From assembly GCF_013186535.1 (NCBI RefSeq), contig NZ_JABMCZ010000005.1:682001-746000 (forward strand): a DNA stretch of 64,000 bases. The letters run 5' to 3'. This DNA is from Nocardia terpenica. GTDB lineage: Bacteria > Actinomycetota > Actinomycetes > Mycobacteriales > Mycobacteriaceae. Shown here in pieces: positions 1 to 6,789 of the stretch; position 1 is the stretch's first letter, and the number at the start of each line of letters is the position of its first letter. The notes below the pieces were generated by a model that saw nothing but the letters and a program-made list of their open reading frames with translations, ran no database searches and was not told where the DNA came from. The position numbers and the translations under genes were made by a program.

Positions 1-156
1 GCCGCCGCTCTCCACATCCACACCAACACCGTCAAATACCGGCTCCGGCGCTTCACCGAACTCACCGGCCACACCCTGACCGGCGCCGACACCACCACCG
101 TCGCCGACACCACCCGGCACTGGTGGGCGCTACAACACTGGCTCACCCATTCCTGA
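1..156 (+). CDS. PucR-type transcriptional regulator, C-terminal end only
   Basis: The window opens inside a gene read from base 1 to a TGA at 154-156. The visible residues include HTNTVKYRLRRFTELTG, the recognition-helix region of the C-terminal helix-turn-helix of PucR/CdaR-type activators (family pattern H-NTV-YRL--L---TG). In this family that domain ends the protein, so the 51 residues here are a plausible true C-terminus. The ligand-sensing N-terminal part lies upstream of the window, so the regulated pathway cannot be told. It converges with the XRE gene on the minus strand with no spacer. Confidence 0.8.
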   Translation, partial: AAALHIHTNTVKYRLRRFTELTGHTLTGADTTTVADTTRHWWALQHWLTHS

Positions 157-1089
157 TTACGGCAGCAGCAGAGGGCGAACGTGGACGCCTCGCGACTTCC
201 ACGGCTCGCCCTCAGGATCGGCGGCCCGCGCGTGTAGCCACTCCAGTTGCCCACAGAAGAAGTCGTACGCCTCGAAGTCGGGAGTCAGTGCCAGAATGGG
301 AGATTCGGTGCCGCGGCGACCTGGCACGTAGAACATGACGCGGATGACATCATCGAAACGCTCGACCGCCATACTGATCGGAAAATCGAAGGTCCAGATG
401 CGCCAGTTGGTGAACGCGGACGCGGCCCCGGCCAATGGACGAAGACATTCGCGCACATACCGTTTCGGGTCCTCCATAGCCGCTTCCGCGGGCTCGACCC
501 GATATCTGTCACGGCGAGAATCACACCACGGATCCATCACAAACATCGAGATGGTGACGCCGCGCGCGGCCGCATCACGCAATGCTCCCAAGATGTCATC
601 ACGCGCATAAGCATTGCGAGTGAGGCCGAACATCGTCAGCTCGCGACCAACCGATTCGATCCGCGATATCAGATCTTTCTCGGATTCCTGTGAGGTGTAA
701 GGCCACAATCCGACGAGACCGGCGACATCCCTACCCCGCATCGGATGCGAATGATCGACACCGAAGCCCAACCGATCGGGCCGCGTCCGGTAAAGACGGC
801 ACAGATAGTCGATCCGCTCGGCCGAAGGAATGCGATCACCGTGCTCCCACCGACACAAGGTCTCTTCCGCCAGTCCCGGCGGCGCCAGACCATCCGACTC
901 GTAAAGCTCATCCAGTCGCTGCGACAACTCCCGACGAGACCACTCCCGCGCCAACCGCTGCGCCTCCAACGCCGAAACCATTGGAATCTTCTCACCTATC
1001 CGCGCCGCAATCTCGTGCGGATGCAAACCAGCCCGCCTACCAACGGCCCGCACTTCCTCGACCACACGCCCAATATCCGAGCGCCGCAC
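157..1089 (-). CDS. XRE-family helix-turn-helix regulator with C-terminal sensor-like domain
   Basis: The product is a 310-residue protein. The N-terminal 90 or so residues hold a Cro/C1-type HTH (SRRELSQRLDEL, then ETLCRWEHGDRIPSAERI). The C-terminal 170 residues contain ELTMFGLTRNAYARDD and AAARGVTISMFVMDP, which resembles the domain (DUF5919-like, partly similar to phospholipase-D folds) found behind XRE domains in actinobacteria. I chose the GTG at 1089 because GGAG lies five bases upstream; a TTG at 1128 would give 323 residues but has no ribosome site and lies inside a perfect inverted repeat. It diverges from the gene at 1222, so it probably controls itself and that gene. DNA binding is confident; the signal is unknown. 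Confidence 0.8.
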   Translation of the reverse strand: MRRSDIGRVVEEVRAVGRRAGLHPHEIAARIGEKIPMVSALEAQRLAREWSRRELSQRLDELYESDGLAPPGLAEETLCRWEHGDRIPSAERIDYLCRLYRTRPDRLGFGVDHSHPMRGRDVAGLVGLWPYTSQESEKDLISRIESVGRELTMFGLTRNAYARDDILGALRDAAARGVTISMFVMDPWCDSRRDRYRVEPAEAAMEDPKRYVRECLRPLAGAASAFTNWRIWTFDFPISMAVERFDDVIRVMFYVPGRRGTESPILALTPDFEAYDFFCGQLEWLHARAADPEGEPWKSRGVHVRPLLLP

Positions 1090-1109
1090 CGAGTCTCCGG
1101 AGGTCACCC

Positions 1110-1130
1110 GGTTGACGCTACTCGTCAACC
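1110..1130. promoter_or_regulatory. Perfect inverted repeat, candidate operator of the XRE regulator
   Basis: GGTTGACG and CGTCAACC flank a 5-base spacer, a perfect 8+8 dyad. It lies 21 bases upstream of the chosen XRE start and about 90 bases upstream of the divergent gene, the right place for an autoregulatory operator. It could also be half of a promoter, since each arm contains a TTGAC core. Confidence 0.55.
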
Positions 1131-1221
1131 GCGATGACGAACAGTGCTATGTCGTTGCCACGCCTCACTGCGCGACCCTCGTATTCGACCGAGGACAACA
1201 GTGCGGATGAAGGGAACGATC

Positions 1222-1683
1222 GTGAACAAGGAGCTCCAGACCGTCGTCGACTGGGTCGACTACTACCGCGGCGAGTTCCATCTGCCGGTAGCCGAGCGAG
1301 GCGGGTACGCCATGTTGCTGGTAACCGACCACATCGGCATCGTTCACATGCCGAAGCAACTCGCCGAACGAGTCCTCCACTCTCTTCGAGAGCGTGACAC
1401 CCCCGGCCCACTACTGGCCCGCCAGATCCGCTGGACGATGGTCGCATCCATCGACCGCCTGCCCGGATACGAAATGCTGGACCGATTGGCCCGCAACGAC
1501 ATCTGTGTACCCGTCGTGGGTAGCGCACTGATGATCCCGACCCGTTTCGACCGCTACACCCCTGAAGGTGCGTTCTGGGCAATCCGCCCCACTCGGGACC
1601 AGCTGCTTCCACTGCTGTCGACCGTGGTCTCCACCGCGCTGGCCGAGACTGCGCAGCGGGCTGAGGCCATAGGCCCGGAATAA
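1222..1683 (+). CDS. Conserved protein of unknown function paired with XRE regulator
   Basis: The product is 153 residues from GTG 1222, which follows AAGGGA at a six-base spacing; the ATG at 1207 in the same frame lacks a ribosome site. The protein has no membrane segment or signal peptide. It is a mixed alpha/beta sequence (TVVDWVDYYRGEFHLPV near the start, a bulky WAIRP motif near residue 125) and I do not recognise a named domain. It is transcribed away from the XRE regulator across the inverted repeat at 1110-1130, which suggests control by that regulator. Codon use matches its neighbours. Confidence 0.6.
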   Translation: MNKELQTVVDWVDYYRGEFHLPVAERGGYAMLLVTDHIGIVHMPKQLAERVLHSLRERDTPGPLLARQIRWTMVASIDRLPGYEMLDRLARNDICVPVVGSALMIPTRFDRYTPEGAFWAIRPTRDQLLPLLSTVVSTALAETAQRAEAIGPE

Positions 1684-1715
1684 CGAAAGAAGTCAGCTGC
1701 CGGAGCCGAATGCGG

Positions 1716-2321
1716 TCAGGAACGACCGCTGTGCTCCCCCGATCCGAGCCCGCCACGTCTGACACTGCCGCTGGTCACGGTCCCGCCGCCAACGTCGACG
1801 CTGCCGGTGCGGTAGATCACGGGGTTTCTGCCCGGCGAGTTCGAGGTAGGGGTGACGTAGGTGCCGTTGGAGACGTGGGCGCCGATGGGTGGGGCCACGG
1901 TTCGGTTGCGGGCCGACAGGTAGTACCACATTGCCGCGGTTGCTGTTCCGGCGGCGATGCCTGCGGTGGCGTAGCGGAGGGCGCTGTTGTCGTCGCCGAC
2001 GAAGGTTTCGTCGGCGTCGTCGCAGTCGGTGTCGGCCAGGCGTTCTCCGGTGAGGACATTGGCGCAGACGGCGGCGTAGTCGACGTCCTCGGAGCGGTCG
2101 CCGGTCGAGAAGGAGTCTGCCGTCGTGGGGGTCGGGGACGGTGTCGGCGTTGTGGTCGTGGGTTGCGGCGTCGTCGCACGGGTCGTGGGTGTCGCCGGTT
2201 TCGTGACCGGGACGAACGGTTCCGCCGGTGTGGGCGAGGCGCAACCCGTGACCAGGTAACCGGCTACCGCGGGGACCAGGACCAATGCGGGGACCGCGCC
2301 GTGTTTTCGGATACTGCCCAT
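1716..2321 (-). CDS. Exported lipoprotein of unknown function
   Basis: The product is 201 residues. It starts with a short basic N-terminus and a hydrophobic stretch ending in the lipobox LVTGC (Cys27), so it should be lipidated and held on the outside of the membrane. Residues 30-70 are a Thr/Pro-rich linker typical of surface-exposed actinobacterial lipoproteins. A second hydrophobic stretch around residues 115-130 (ATAGIAAGTATAAMWYY) might cross or dip into the membrane. The C-terminus is Gly/Ser-rich. It lies 25 bp downstream of the NUDIX gene on the same strand and could be read through from the PIM operon. Confidence 0.65.
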   Translation of the reverse strand: MGSIRKHGAVPALVLVPAVAGYLVTGCASPTPAEPFVPVTKPATPTTRATTPQPTTTTPTPSPTPTTADSFSTGDRSEDVDYAAVCANVLTGERLADTDCDDADETFVGDDNSALRYATAGIAAGTATAAMWYYLSARNRTVAPPIGAHVSNGTYVTPTSNSPGRNPVIYRTGSVDVGGGTVTSGSVRRGGLGSGEHSGRS

Positions 2322-2346
2322 CGAGACTGCCTGCCCCCCAATTCGA

Positions 2347-3393
2347 TCAGCGGATGGAACGGACTTCCGGCTCGGTGTCGTTCGCCATCACCGCGACCGC
2401 CTCCGAAAGCAACTGGTCTAGATGGTACGGATACACCGTCTCCCCCTTGCCATCCAGATCGACGATATCGCTCGGCGCGCACCACTTGTTGTCCGTGACG
2501 CACCGCTTCTCCCACACCGTCGGTTGAGCCGGTTTCGGGTCGAAACAGCGGGTGCGGGCTACGAAGAACAGCTCCTCGGAGCGGATGAGTTCGCCGTCGA
2601 AGGGGAACACCGCTACTCGGCGCCAGATGGGGCCGTACAGGGCGGAAGAGTCCAGGGCGCAGCCGGTTTCCTCCCAGAGTTCGCGGATCGCGGCCTCGCG
2701 CAGCGCTTCTCCGGGTTCGATGCCGCCGCCGACGGTGAACCAGAAGGGGATGTCGGGGGTGCGGGGGTCGTGGCCGCGCATGAGCAGGACGCGATCGTTC
2801 TCGTCGAGCAGGATCACGCGGGCGGAGGTTCGGACGGTATCGACGTCCAGACCCGTTGTGGCGGCGGGGGTTACGCGTTCGGCGATCTCGAAGTAGGTCG
2901 GCAGCGGGGCGGTGCCGCCGAGGTGCAGCAGGCGCACGGGGCGGCGGGTGCGCAGGGCGAGGGTGTCGCGGACGGCGTCGTTGTGGAAGCGGCGGGCGAT
3001 CAGCACCCGGGCCTCGGCGTCGGCCAGTTCGGCGACCAGCTGGGTGGGCAGCAGGGCGATATCGATCGCGGAAAGCGCGGTGGCGAGCTGGTTTTCGGCG
3101 GTCTCGCGGTCGGCCCAGTCGACGCGCTCGGCCCGGTCCGCCAGGGTGTGCAGGCGTCGGGCCTGCTCGGCGACCGCGGCATCCGCGCCGGGTCCGACGA
3201 TCGACAGCGCCAGCGCGCGGGCCACCACCGCGCGGCGGGCCAGCGCCGCCTCCAGCGCGTGGCGGGCCTGGTCGCTGCGCACGTGCAGGCGGTCCAGCCG
3301 GTTGGCCGTGGAGTACGCCCACACGCCCACCGTGATGAGCAGCGCCGCGACCAGGGCGAGAACGAGTATGGTGGTCGCGGAGAAGGTGATCAT
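2347..3393 (-). CDS. Membrane-anchored NUDIX hydrolase at the end of the PIM operon
   Basis: The product is 348 residues from the ATG at 3393, which overlaps the pimA stop in an ATGA, so translation is coupled. Residues 1-22 form one membrane helix (ITFSATTILVLALVAALLI), followed by an alpha-helical, Ala/Arg-rich segment to about residue 150. The NUDIX domain follows, with GGGIEPGE and then REL-EETG arranged as the Nudix box G-x5-E-x7-RE-x2-EE-x-G. Such enzymes cleave nucleoside diphosphates linked to another group. In Mycobacterium tuberculosis a comparable protein closes the same operon (Rv2609c). Substrate unknown; link to glycolipid synthesis is inferred from position. Confidence 0.85.
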   Translation of the reverse strand: MITFSATTILVLALVAALLITVGVWAYSTANRLDRLHVRSDQARHALEAALARRAVVARALALSIVGPGADAAVAEQARRLHTLADRAERVDWADRETAENQLATALSAIDIALLPTQLVAELADAEARVLIARRFHNDAVRDTLALRTRRPVRLLHLGGTAPLPTYFEIAERVTPAATTGLDVDTVRTSARVILLDENDRVLLMRGHDPRTPDIPFWFTVGGGIEPGEALREAAIRELWEETGCALDSSALYGPIWRRVAVFPFDGELIRSEELFFVARTRCFDPKPAQPTVWEKRCVTDNKWCAPSDIVDLDGKGETVYPYHLDQLLSEAVAVMANDTEPEVRSIR

Positions 3394-4514
3394 CCGGCGG
3401 TCCTCACCCGGGTGTCGCCGACGGTGACCGTCTCGTACACCCGCAGAATCTGTTCGGCCACCACGGGCCAATCGTATTCGCCGACAACCTGGTTCGCGGC
3501 CTTCACCAGGCTCTCGCGGCGGCCTGGATCGGCGAGCAGCCCGGTCAGCGCCTCCGCCAGCCGGGCCGAATCACCCACGGGCACCAGCACTCCCGCGGCG
3601 CCGTCGCGCAGCACCCGGCGGAAGGCGTCCAATTCCGCTGCCACCACGGCGGTTCCGGCGGCCATCGCCTCCACCAGCACGATGCCGAAGCTTTCGCCGC
3701 CGATATTGGGCGCGCAGTACACGTCCGCGCTGCGCATGGCCGACGCCTTCTCCGCATCCGACACCTGCCCCAGGAACCGCAGGTGCCCGGCGTGCTCACC
3801 GGCCTCGCGGCGCAGCCGGTCCTCGTCGCCGCGGCCCACGATCAGGATCTGCACGTCCGGATGCCGCCGCACCAGCGTCGGCAGCGCGCCCAGCAGCACC
3901 GCCATCCCCTTGCGCGGCTCGTCGTAGCGGCCCAGGAACAGCACCGTGCCGCCCGCGCGCGGATAGCCGTCCAGCAGCGGCGCGTGCGCGAACGCGGGCA
4001 CGTCGACCCCGTTCGGGATCTCCACCGCGTCGCCGCCCAGCGCCTCCACCTGCCAGCGCCGCGCCAGCTCCGACACCGCGATGCGGCCGCTGATCTTCTC
4101 GTGATACGGCCGCAGCACCCCCTGAAACGTGCTCAGCACCAACGATTTCGTGGTCGAGGTGTGGAAGGTGGCCACGATCGGCCCCTCGGCGATCTTCAGC
4201 GCCAGCATCGACAGGCTCGGGGCGTTCGGCTCGTGGATGTGCAGCACGTCGAAGTCGTTGTCGGTGATCCAGCGCCGGATCCGGGTGTAGGCGGTCGGGC
4301 CGAACGACAGCCGCGCCACCGACCCGTTGTACGGGATCGCCACCGCCTTGCCCGCCGACACCACGAAGTCGGGCAGGTCGGTGCCCTCGGAGGCCGGGGC
4401 CAGCACGCTCACCCGGTGCCCGCGCTCGGTCAGCACCTGCGCCAGCTCGACGACATGGGACTGCACCCCGCCCGGCACGTCGAACGAGTACGGGCAGACC
4501 ATGCCGATCTTCAT
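3390..4514 (-). CDS. pimA: Phosphatidyl-myo-inositol mannosyltransferase PimA
   Basis: The product is a 374-residue GT4 glycosyltransferase with the GT-B fold. It adds the first mannose from GDP-mannose to phosphatidylinositol on the cytoplasmic face of the membrane. Residues 1-25 carry GMVCPYSFDVPGGVQSH, the acceptor-side glycine loop of PimA. HIHEPN follows near residue 92, and the donor-site motif GESFGIVLVEAMAAG (E-x7-E) lies near residue 270. The length matches PimA of mycobacteria (about 378). The start at 4514 overlaps the patA stop in an ATGA and the stop overlaps the NUDIX start in the same way. The gene order pgsA-patA-pimA makes this assignment firm. Confidence 0.95.
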   Translation of the reverse strand: MKIGMVCPYSFDVPGGVQSHVVELAQVLTERGHRVSVLAPASEGTDLPDFVVSAGKAVAIPYNGSVARLSFGPTAYTRIRRWITDNDFDVLHIHEPNAPSLSMLALKIAEGPIVATFHTSTTKSLVLSTFQGVLRPYHEKISGRIAVSELARRWQVEALGGDAVEIPNGVDVPAFAHAPLLDGYPRAGGTVLFLGRYDEPRKGMAVLLGALPTLVRRHPDVQILIVGRGDEDRLRREAGEHAGHLRFLGQVSDAEKASAMRSADVYCAPNIGGESFGIVLVEAMAAGTAVVAAELDAFRRVLRDGAAGVLVPVGDSARLAEALTGLLADPGRRESLVKAANQVVGEYDWPVVAEQILRVYETVTVGDTRVRTAG

Positions 4515-5503
4515 GACGCCTCGTCCCGCGCCGGGTCGCGCTCGCCCAGCCCGGCCTGCGCCGCCGCGATCCGGTCGCGGCGCGCCTGCGACAGATCCGA
4601 CTCCCACAGCGGTTGCAGCATGTGCCAGTCGGCCGGATGCTCGGCGATATTGGCCGCGAACCGGGTGGCCAGCTCCTGGGTCGCCGCCGCCACCCCCACC
4701 GAGACATCCAGCGGCGGTTCGACTTTCAGGCCCCAGCCCTCCCGGCCCGCGTCGTCGACGGTGTACCAGGCGTGCACCGGCATCAGCGCCGCGCCGGTCT
4801 CGATCGCGAGTTTGGCCGCGCCCGCGGGCATCCAGGTCCGTTCCCCGAACATGGTCACCGGCACCCCCTTACCGGTCAGGTCGCGCTCACCCATCAGGCA
4901 CACGACTCGATTCTCCCGCAGTCGCTCGGCCAGTTGGGGAAACGGCGGCTGCTCGCCGCCGGTCAGCGGGAACACCTCGAAGCCGAGGCTCTCGCGGTAG
5001 GCGACGAACCGCTCGAACAGCGATTCCGGTTTCAGCCGCTCGGCGACGGTGGTCAGGCCGCCGTAGTGCTGCACCAGCCACACTCCGGCCATATCCCAGT
5101 TCCCCGAATGCGGCAGCACGAAGATCGCGCCGCGGCCCGCCGCCAGCGCGACATCCAGATTCTCGATCCCGACCGGTGCGGGCATCAGCGACGAATTCGC
5201 CAGTGCCGCATGGTCCATGGTCGGCAGCCGGAACGCCTCGCGCCAGTAGCGCGCGTAGGACCGCATCGACGCCCGCACCAGATCGTCGGGCACCGCCAGC
5301 GGTTCGACGCCCAGCACCCGGGCGAGATTGCGGCGCAACTGATTCGGCACGCCGGTCCGATGCGCGGCGCGGTTGGCCCGCCGCCCGGCCCGATCACCGC
5401 CGAGGTCGAACAGCCGCCGTGCGGTGCGCTCCGGCAGGGCGCGGACCAGCCGCCAGCCCGCCGCGTACGCCGTATCGGTCAGCGCGGATTTCCATTCCGT
5501 CAC
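4511..5503 (-). CDS. patA: Phosphatidylinositol mannoside acyltransferase PatA
   Basis: The product is a 330-residue LpxL/HtrB-type acyltransferase. PatA moves a fatty acyl chain, usually palmitate, from acyl-CoA onto the mannose of PIM1/PIM2. The catalytic H-x4-D motif is HSGNWD, with His132 and Asp137, close to the known PatA positions; a glutamate-bearing GERDLTGKG lies near residue 200. The N-terminal part is amphipathic and fits membrane association. It sits 9 bases after pgsA and overlaps pimA by four, so the three steps PI synthesis, mannosylation and acylation are encoded in pathway order. Confidence 0.93.
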   Translation of the reverse strand: MTEWKSALTDTAYAAGWRLVRALPERTARRLFDLGGDRAGRRANRAAHRTGVPNQLRRNLARVLGVEPLAVPDDLVRASMRSYARYWREAFRLPTMDHAALANSSLMPAPVGIENLDVALAAGRGAIFVLPHSGNWDMAGVWLVQHYGGLTTVAERLKPESLFERFVAYRESLGFEVFPLTGGEQPPFPQLAERLRENRVVCLMGERDLTGKGVPVTMFGERTWMPAGAAKLAIETGAALMPVHAWYTVDDAGREGWGLKVEPPLDVSVGVAAATQELATRFAANIAEHPADWHMLQPLWESDLSQARRDRIAAAQAGLGERDPARDEAS

Positions 5504-5512
5504 GCGCGCCCC

Positions 5513-6184
5513 CTATGTCGTTGTGCCGGGCTCGACCTTGCCCGCGGGTGTGATCACGTCGCGGGCGCCGGCCGAGTTGCGTACCTCCAGCACGCGCTGG
5601 AACACCGTGACAATACTGAGCACGGCGAGGATGTACATCGCGGCGTAGACCGCGTAGGTGAGCCAGCCGATCCCCCAGTAGCCGCCGATGCCGGTGAATC
5701 CGGCGCCGACGAGCACGATCACCAGCCGGTCCGGGCGCTCGATGATGCCGCCGTCGGCCGACAGCCCGCTCGCCTCGGCGCGCGCCTTGGCGTAGGAGAT
5801 GACCTGGGAGGTCACCAGCACGATCAGCGTCGCCACGAACAGATGCCTGCTCTGCTCGTGATAGACCGCCCACCAGGCGAGCGCGCCGAAGATCGCGCCG
5901 TCGGCGACCCGGTCGCAGGTGGCGTCCAGCACCGCACCGTATTTGGTGCCGCCGCCGCGGGCGCGCGCCATGGCGCCGTCGAGCATGTCGAACATGACGA
6001 ACAGCCAGATCACCATCGTTCCCCAGAACAGGTGATCGGTGGGGAACAGCGTCACCGCGGCCACGATCGAGGCCGTCGTGCCGATCAGCGTCACCGCGTC
6101 GGGCGTGAGCCCGGTACGCACCAGCGCTTTGCCCAGTGGCGCAGTCGCTTTGGCGAACGTCTCACGACCGAAGAAGCTCAGCAC
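5513..6184 (-). CDS. pgsA: Phosphatidylinositol phosphate synthase PgsA
   Basis: The product is a 223-residue integral membrane CDP-alcohol phosphotransferase. In mycobacteria this enzyme joins CDP-diacylglycerol to inositol-1-phosphate, giving phosphatidylinositol phosphate, the precursor of PI. The signature D-x2-DG-x2-AR-x8-G-x3-D-x3-D is complete: Asp66, Asp69-Gly70, Ala73-Arg74, Gly83, Asp87, Asp91. About five or six membrane helices surround it. I chose GTG 6184, two bases after the HIT stop, because it gives the usual length (217 in M. tuberculosis). A phosphatidylglycerophosphate synthase would share the motif, but this gene neighbourhood marks the inositol enzyme. Confidence 0.93.
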   Translation of the reverse strand: MLSFFGRETFAKATAPLGKALVRTGLTPDAVTLIGTTASIVAAVTLFPTDHLFWGTMVIWLFVMFDMLDGAMARARGGGTKYGAVLDATCDRVADGAIFGALAWWAVYHEQSRHLFVATLIVLVTSQVISYAKARAEASGLSADGGIIERPDRLVIVLVGAGFTGIGGYWGIGWLTYAVYAAMYILAVLSIVTVFQRVLEVRNSAGARDVITPAGKVEPGTTT

Positions 6185-6186
6185 GG

Positions 6187-6789
6187 CTACTCGTTGTCCT
6201 TCCAGGCATCCGCCAGCAGTGCCCGGGTCTCCCGCAGCAGTTGCGGCATGACCTTCACCCCGCCGACGACGGTGATGAAGTTCGCGTCGCCGCCCCAGCG
6301 CGGCACGATGTGCTGGTGTAAATGGTCGGCGAGCGAACCGCCCGCCACCCCACCGAGATTCAGGCCGACATTGAAGCCCTCCGGCCGCGACACCCGCTTC
6401 ATCACCCGGATCGCGCGCTGTGTGAACGCCATCAGCTCGGCGCTCTCCTCCGCGGTGAGGTCCTCCAGGTTGGCGACCCGGCGGTACGGGACCACCATCA
6501 TGTGACCGGGGTTGTACGGGTACAGGTTCAGCACCGCGTACACCCACTGCCCGCGCGCGACGACCAGGCCGTCCTCGTCGGACATCTTGGGGATGTCGGT
6601 GAACGGGTGCCCGGACGAGGTGGGCGCGTCGTTCTTGCGCGCGTCCCGGTCGGAGACCGCGCCGGTGATGTAGGACATCCGGTACGGCGTCCACAGTCGC
6701 TGCAGCCGGTCCGGTTCGCCCGCGCCCCTGTCCACGATCTGCCCCGAATCCTCGTGTGCCACGGTGTCTTCCACGGTGCCCTCGCTCAT
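6187..6789 (-). CDS. HIT-family dinucleoside polyphosphate hydrolase/phosphorylase
   Basis: The product is a 200-residue histidine-triad protein. The HIT motif is HLHQHIV at residues 156-162, and NPGHMMVVP around 95 is the usual second nucleotide-contact motif. The orthologous M. tuberculosis protein Rv2613c, in the same place between thrS and pgsA, is known as an AP4A phosphorylase, so cleavage of diadenosine tetraphosphate is likely. That fits its neighbour thrS, because aminoacyl-tRNA synthetases make AP4A as a side product. The start overlaps the thrS stop (ATGA at 6786-6789). Confidence 0.9.
   Translation of the reverse strand: MSEGTVEDTVAHEDSGQIVDRGAGEPDRLQRLWTPYRMSYITGAVSDRDARKNDAPTSSGHPFTDIPKMSDEDGLVVARGQWVYAVLNLYPYNPGHMMVVPYRRVANLEDLTAEESAELMAFTQRAIRVMKRVSRPEGFNVGLNLGGVAGGSLADHLHQHIVPRWGGDANFITVVGGVKVMPQLLRETRALLADAWKDNE

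Noticed and set aside
1710..2498. Long plus-strand frame opposite the lipoprotein gene
   Set aside because: GC-rich shadow frame; the lipoprotein on the minus strand has a lipobox and signal peptide, the plus frame has neither a domain nor a ribosome site.
2422..3927. Long plus-strand frames opposite the NUDIX and pimA genes
   Set aside because: They are the antisense of recognised enzymes with intact catalytic motifs and ATGA coupling.
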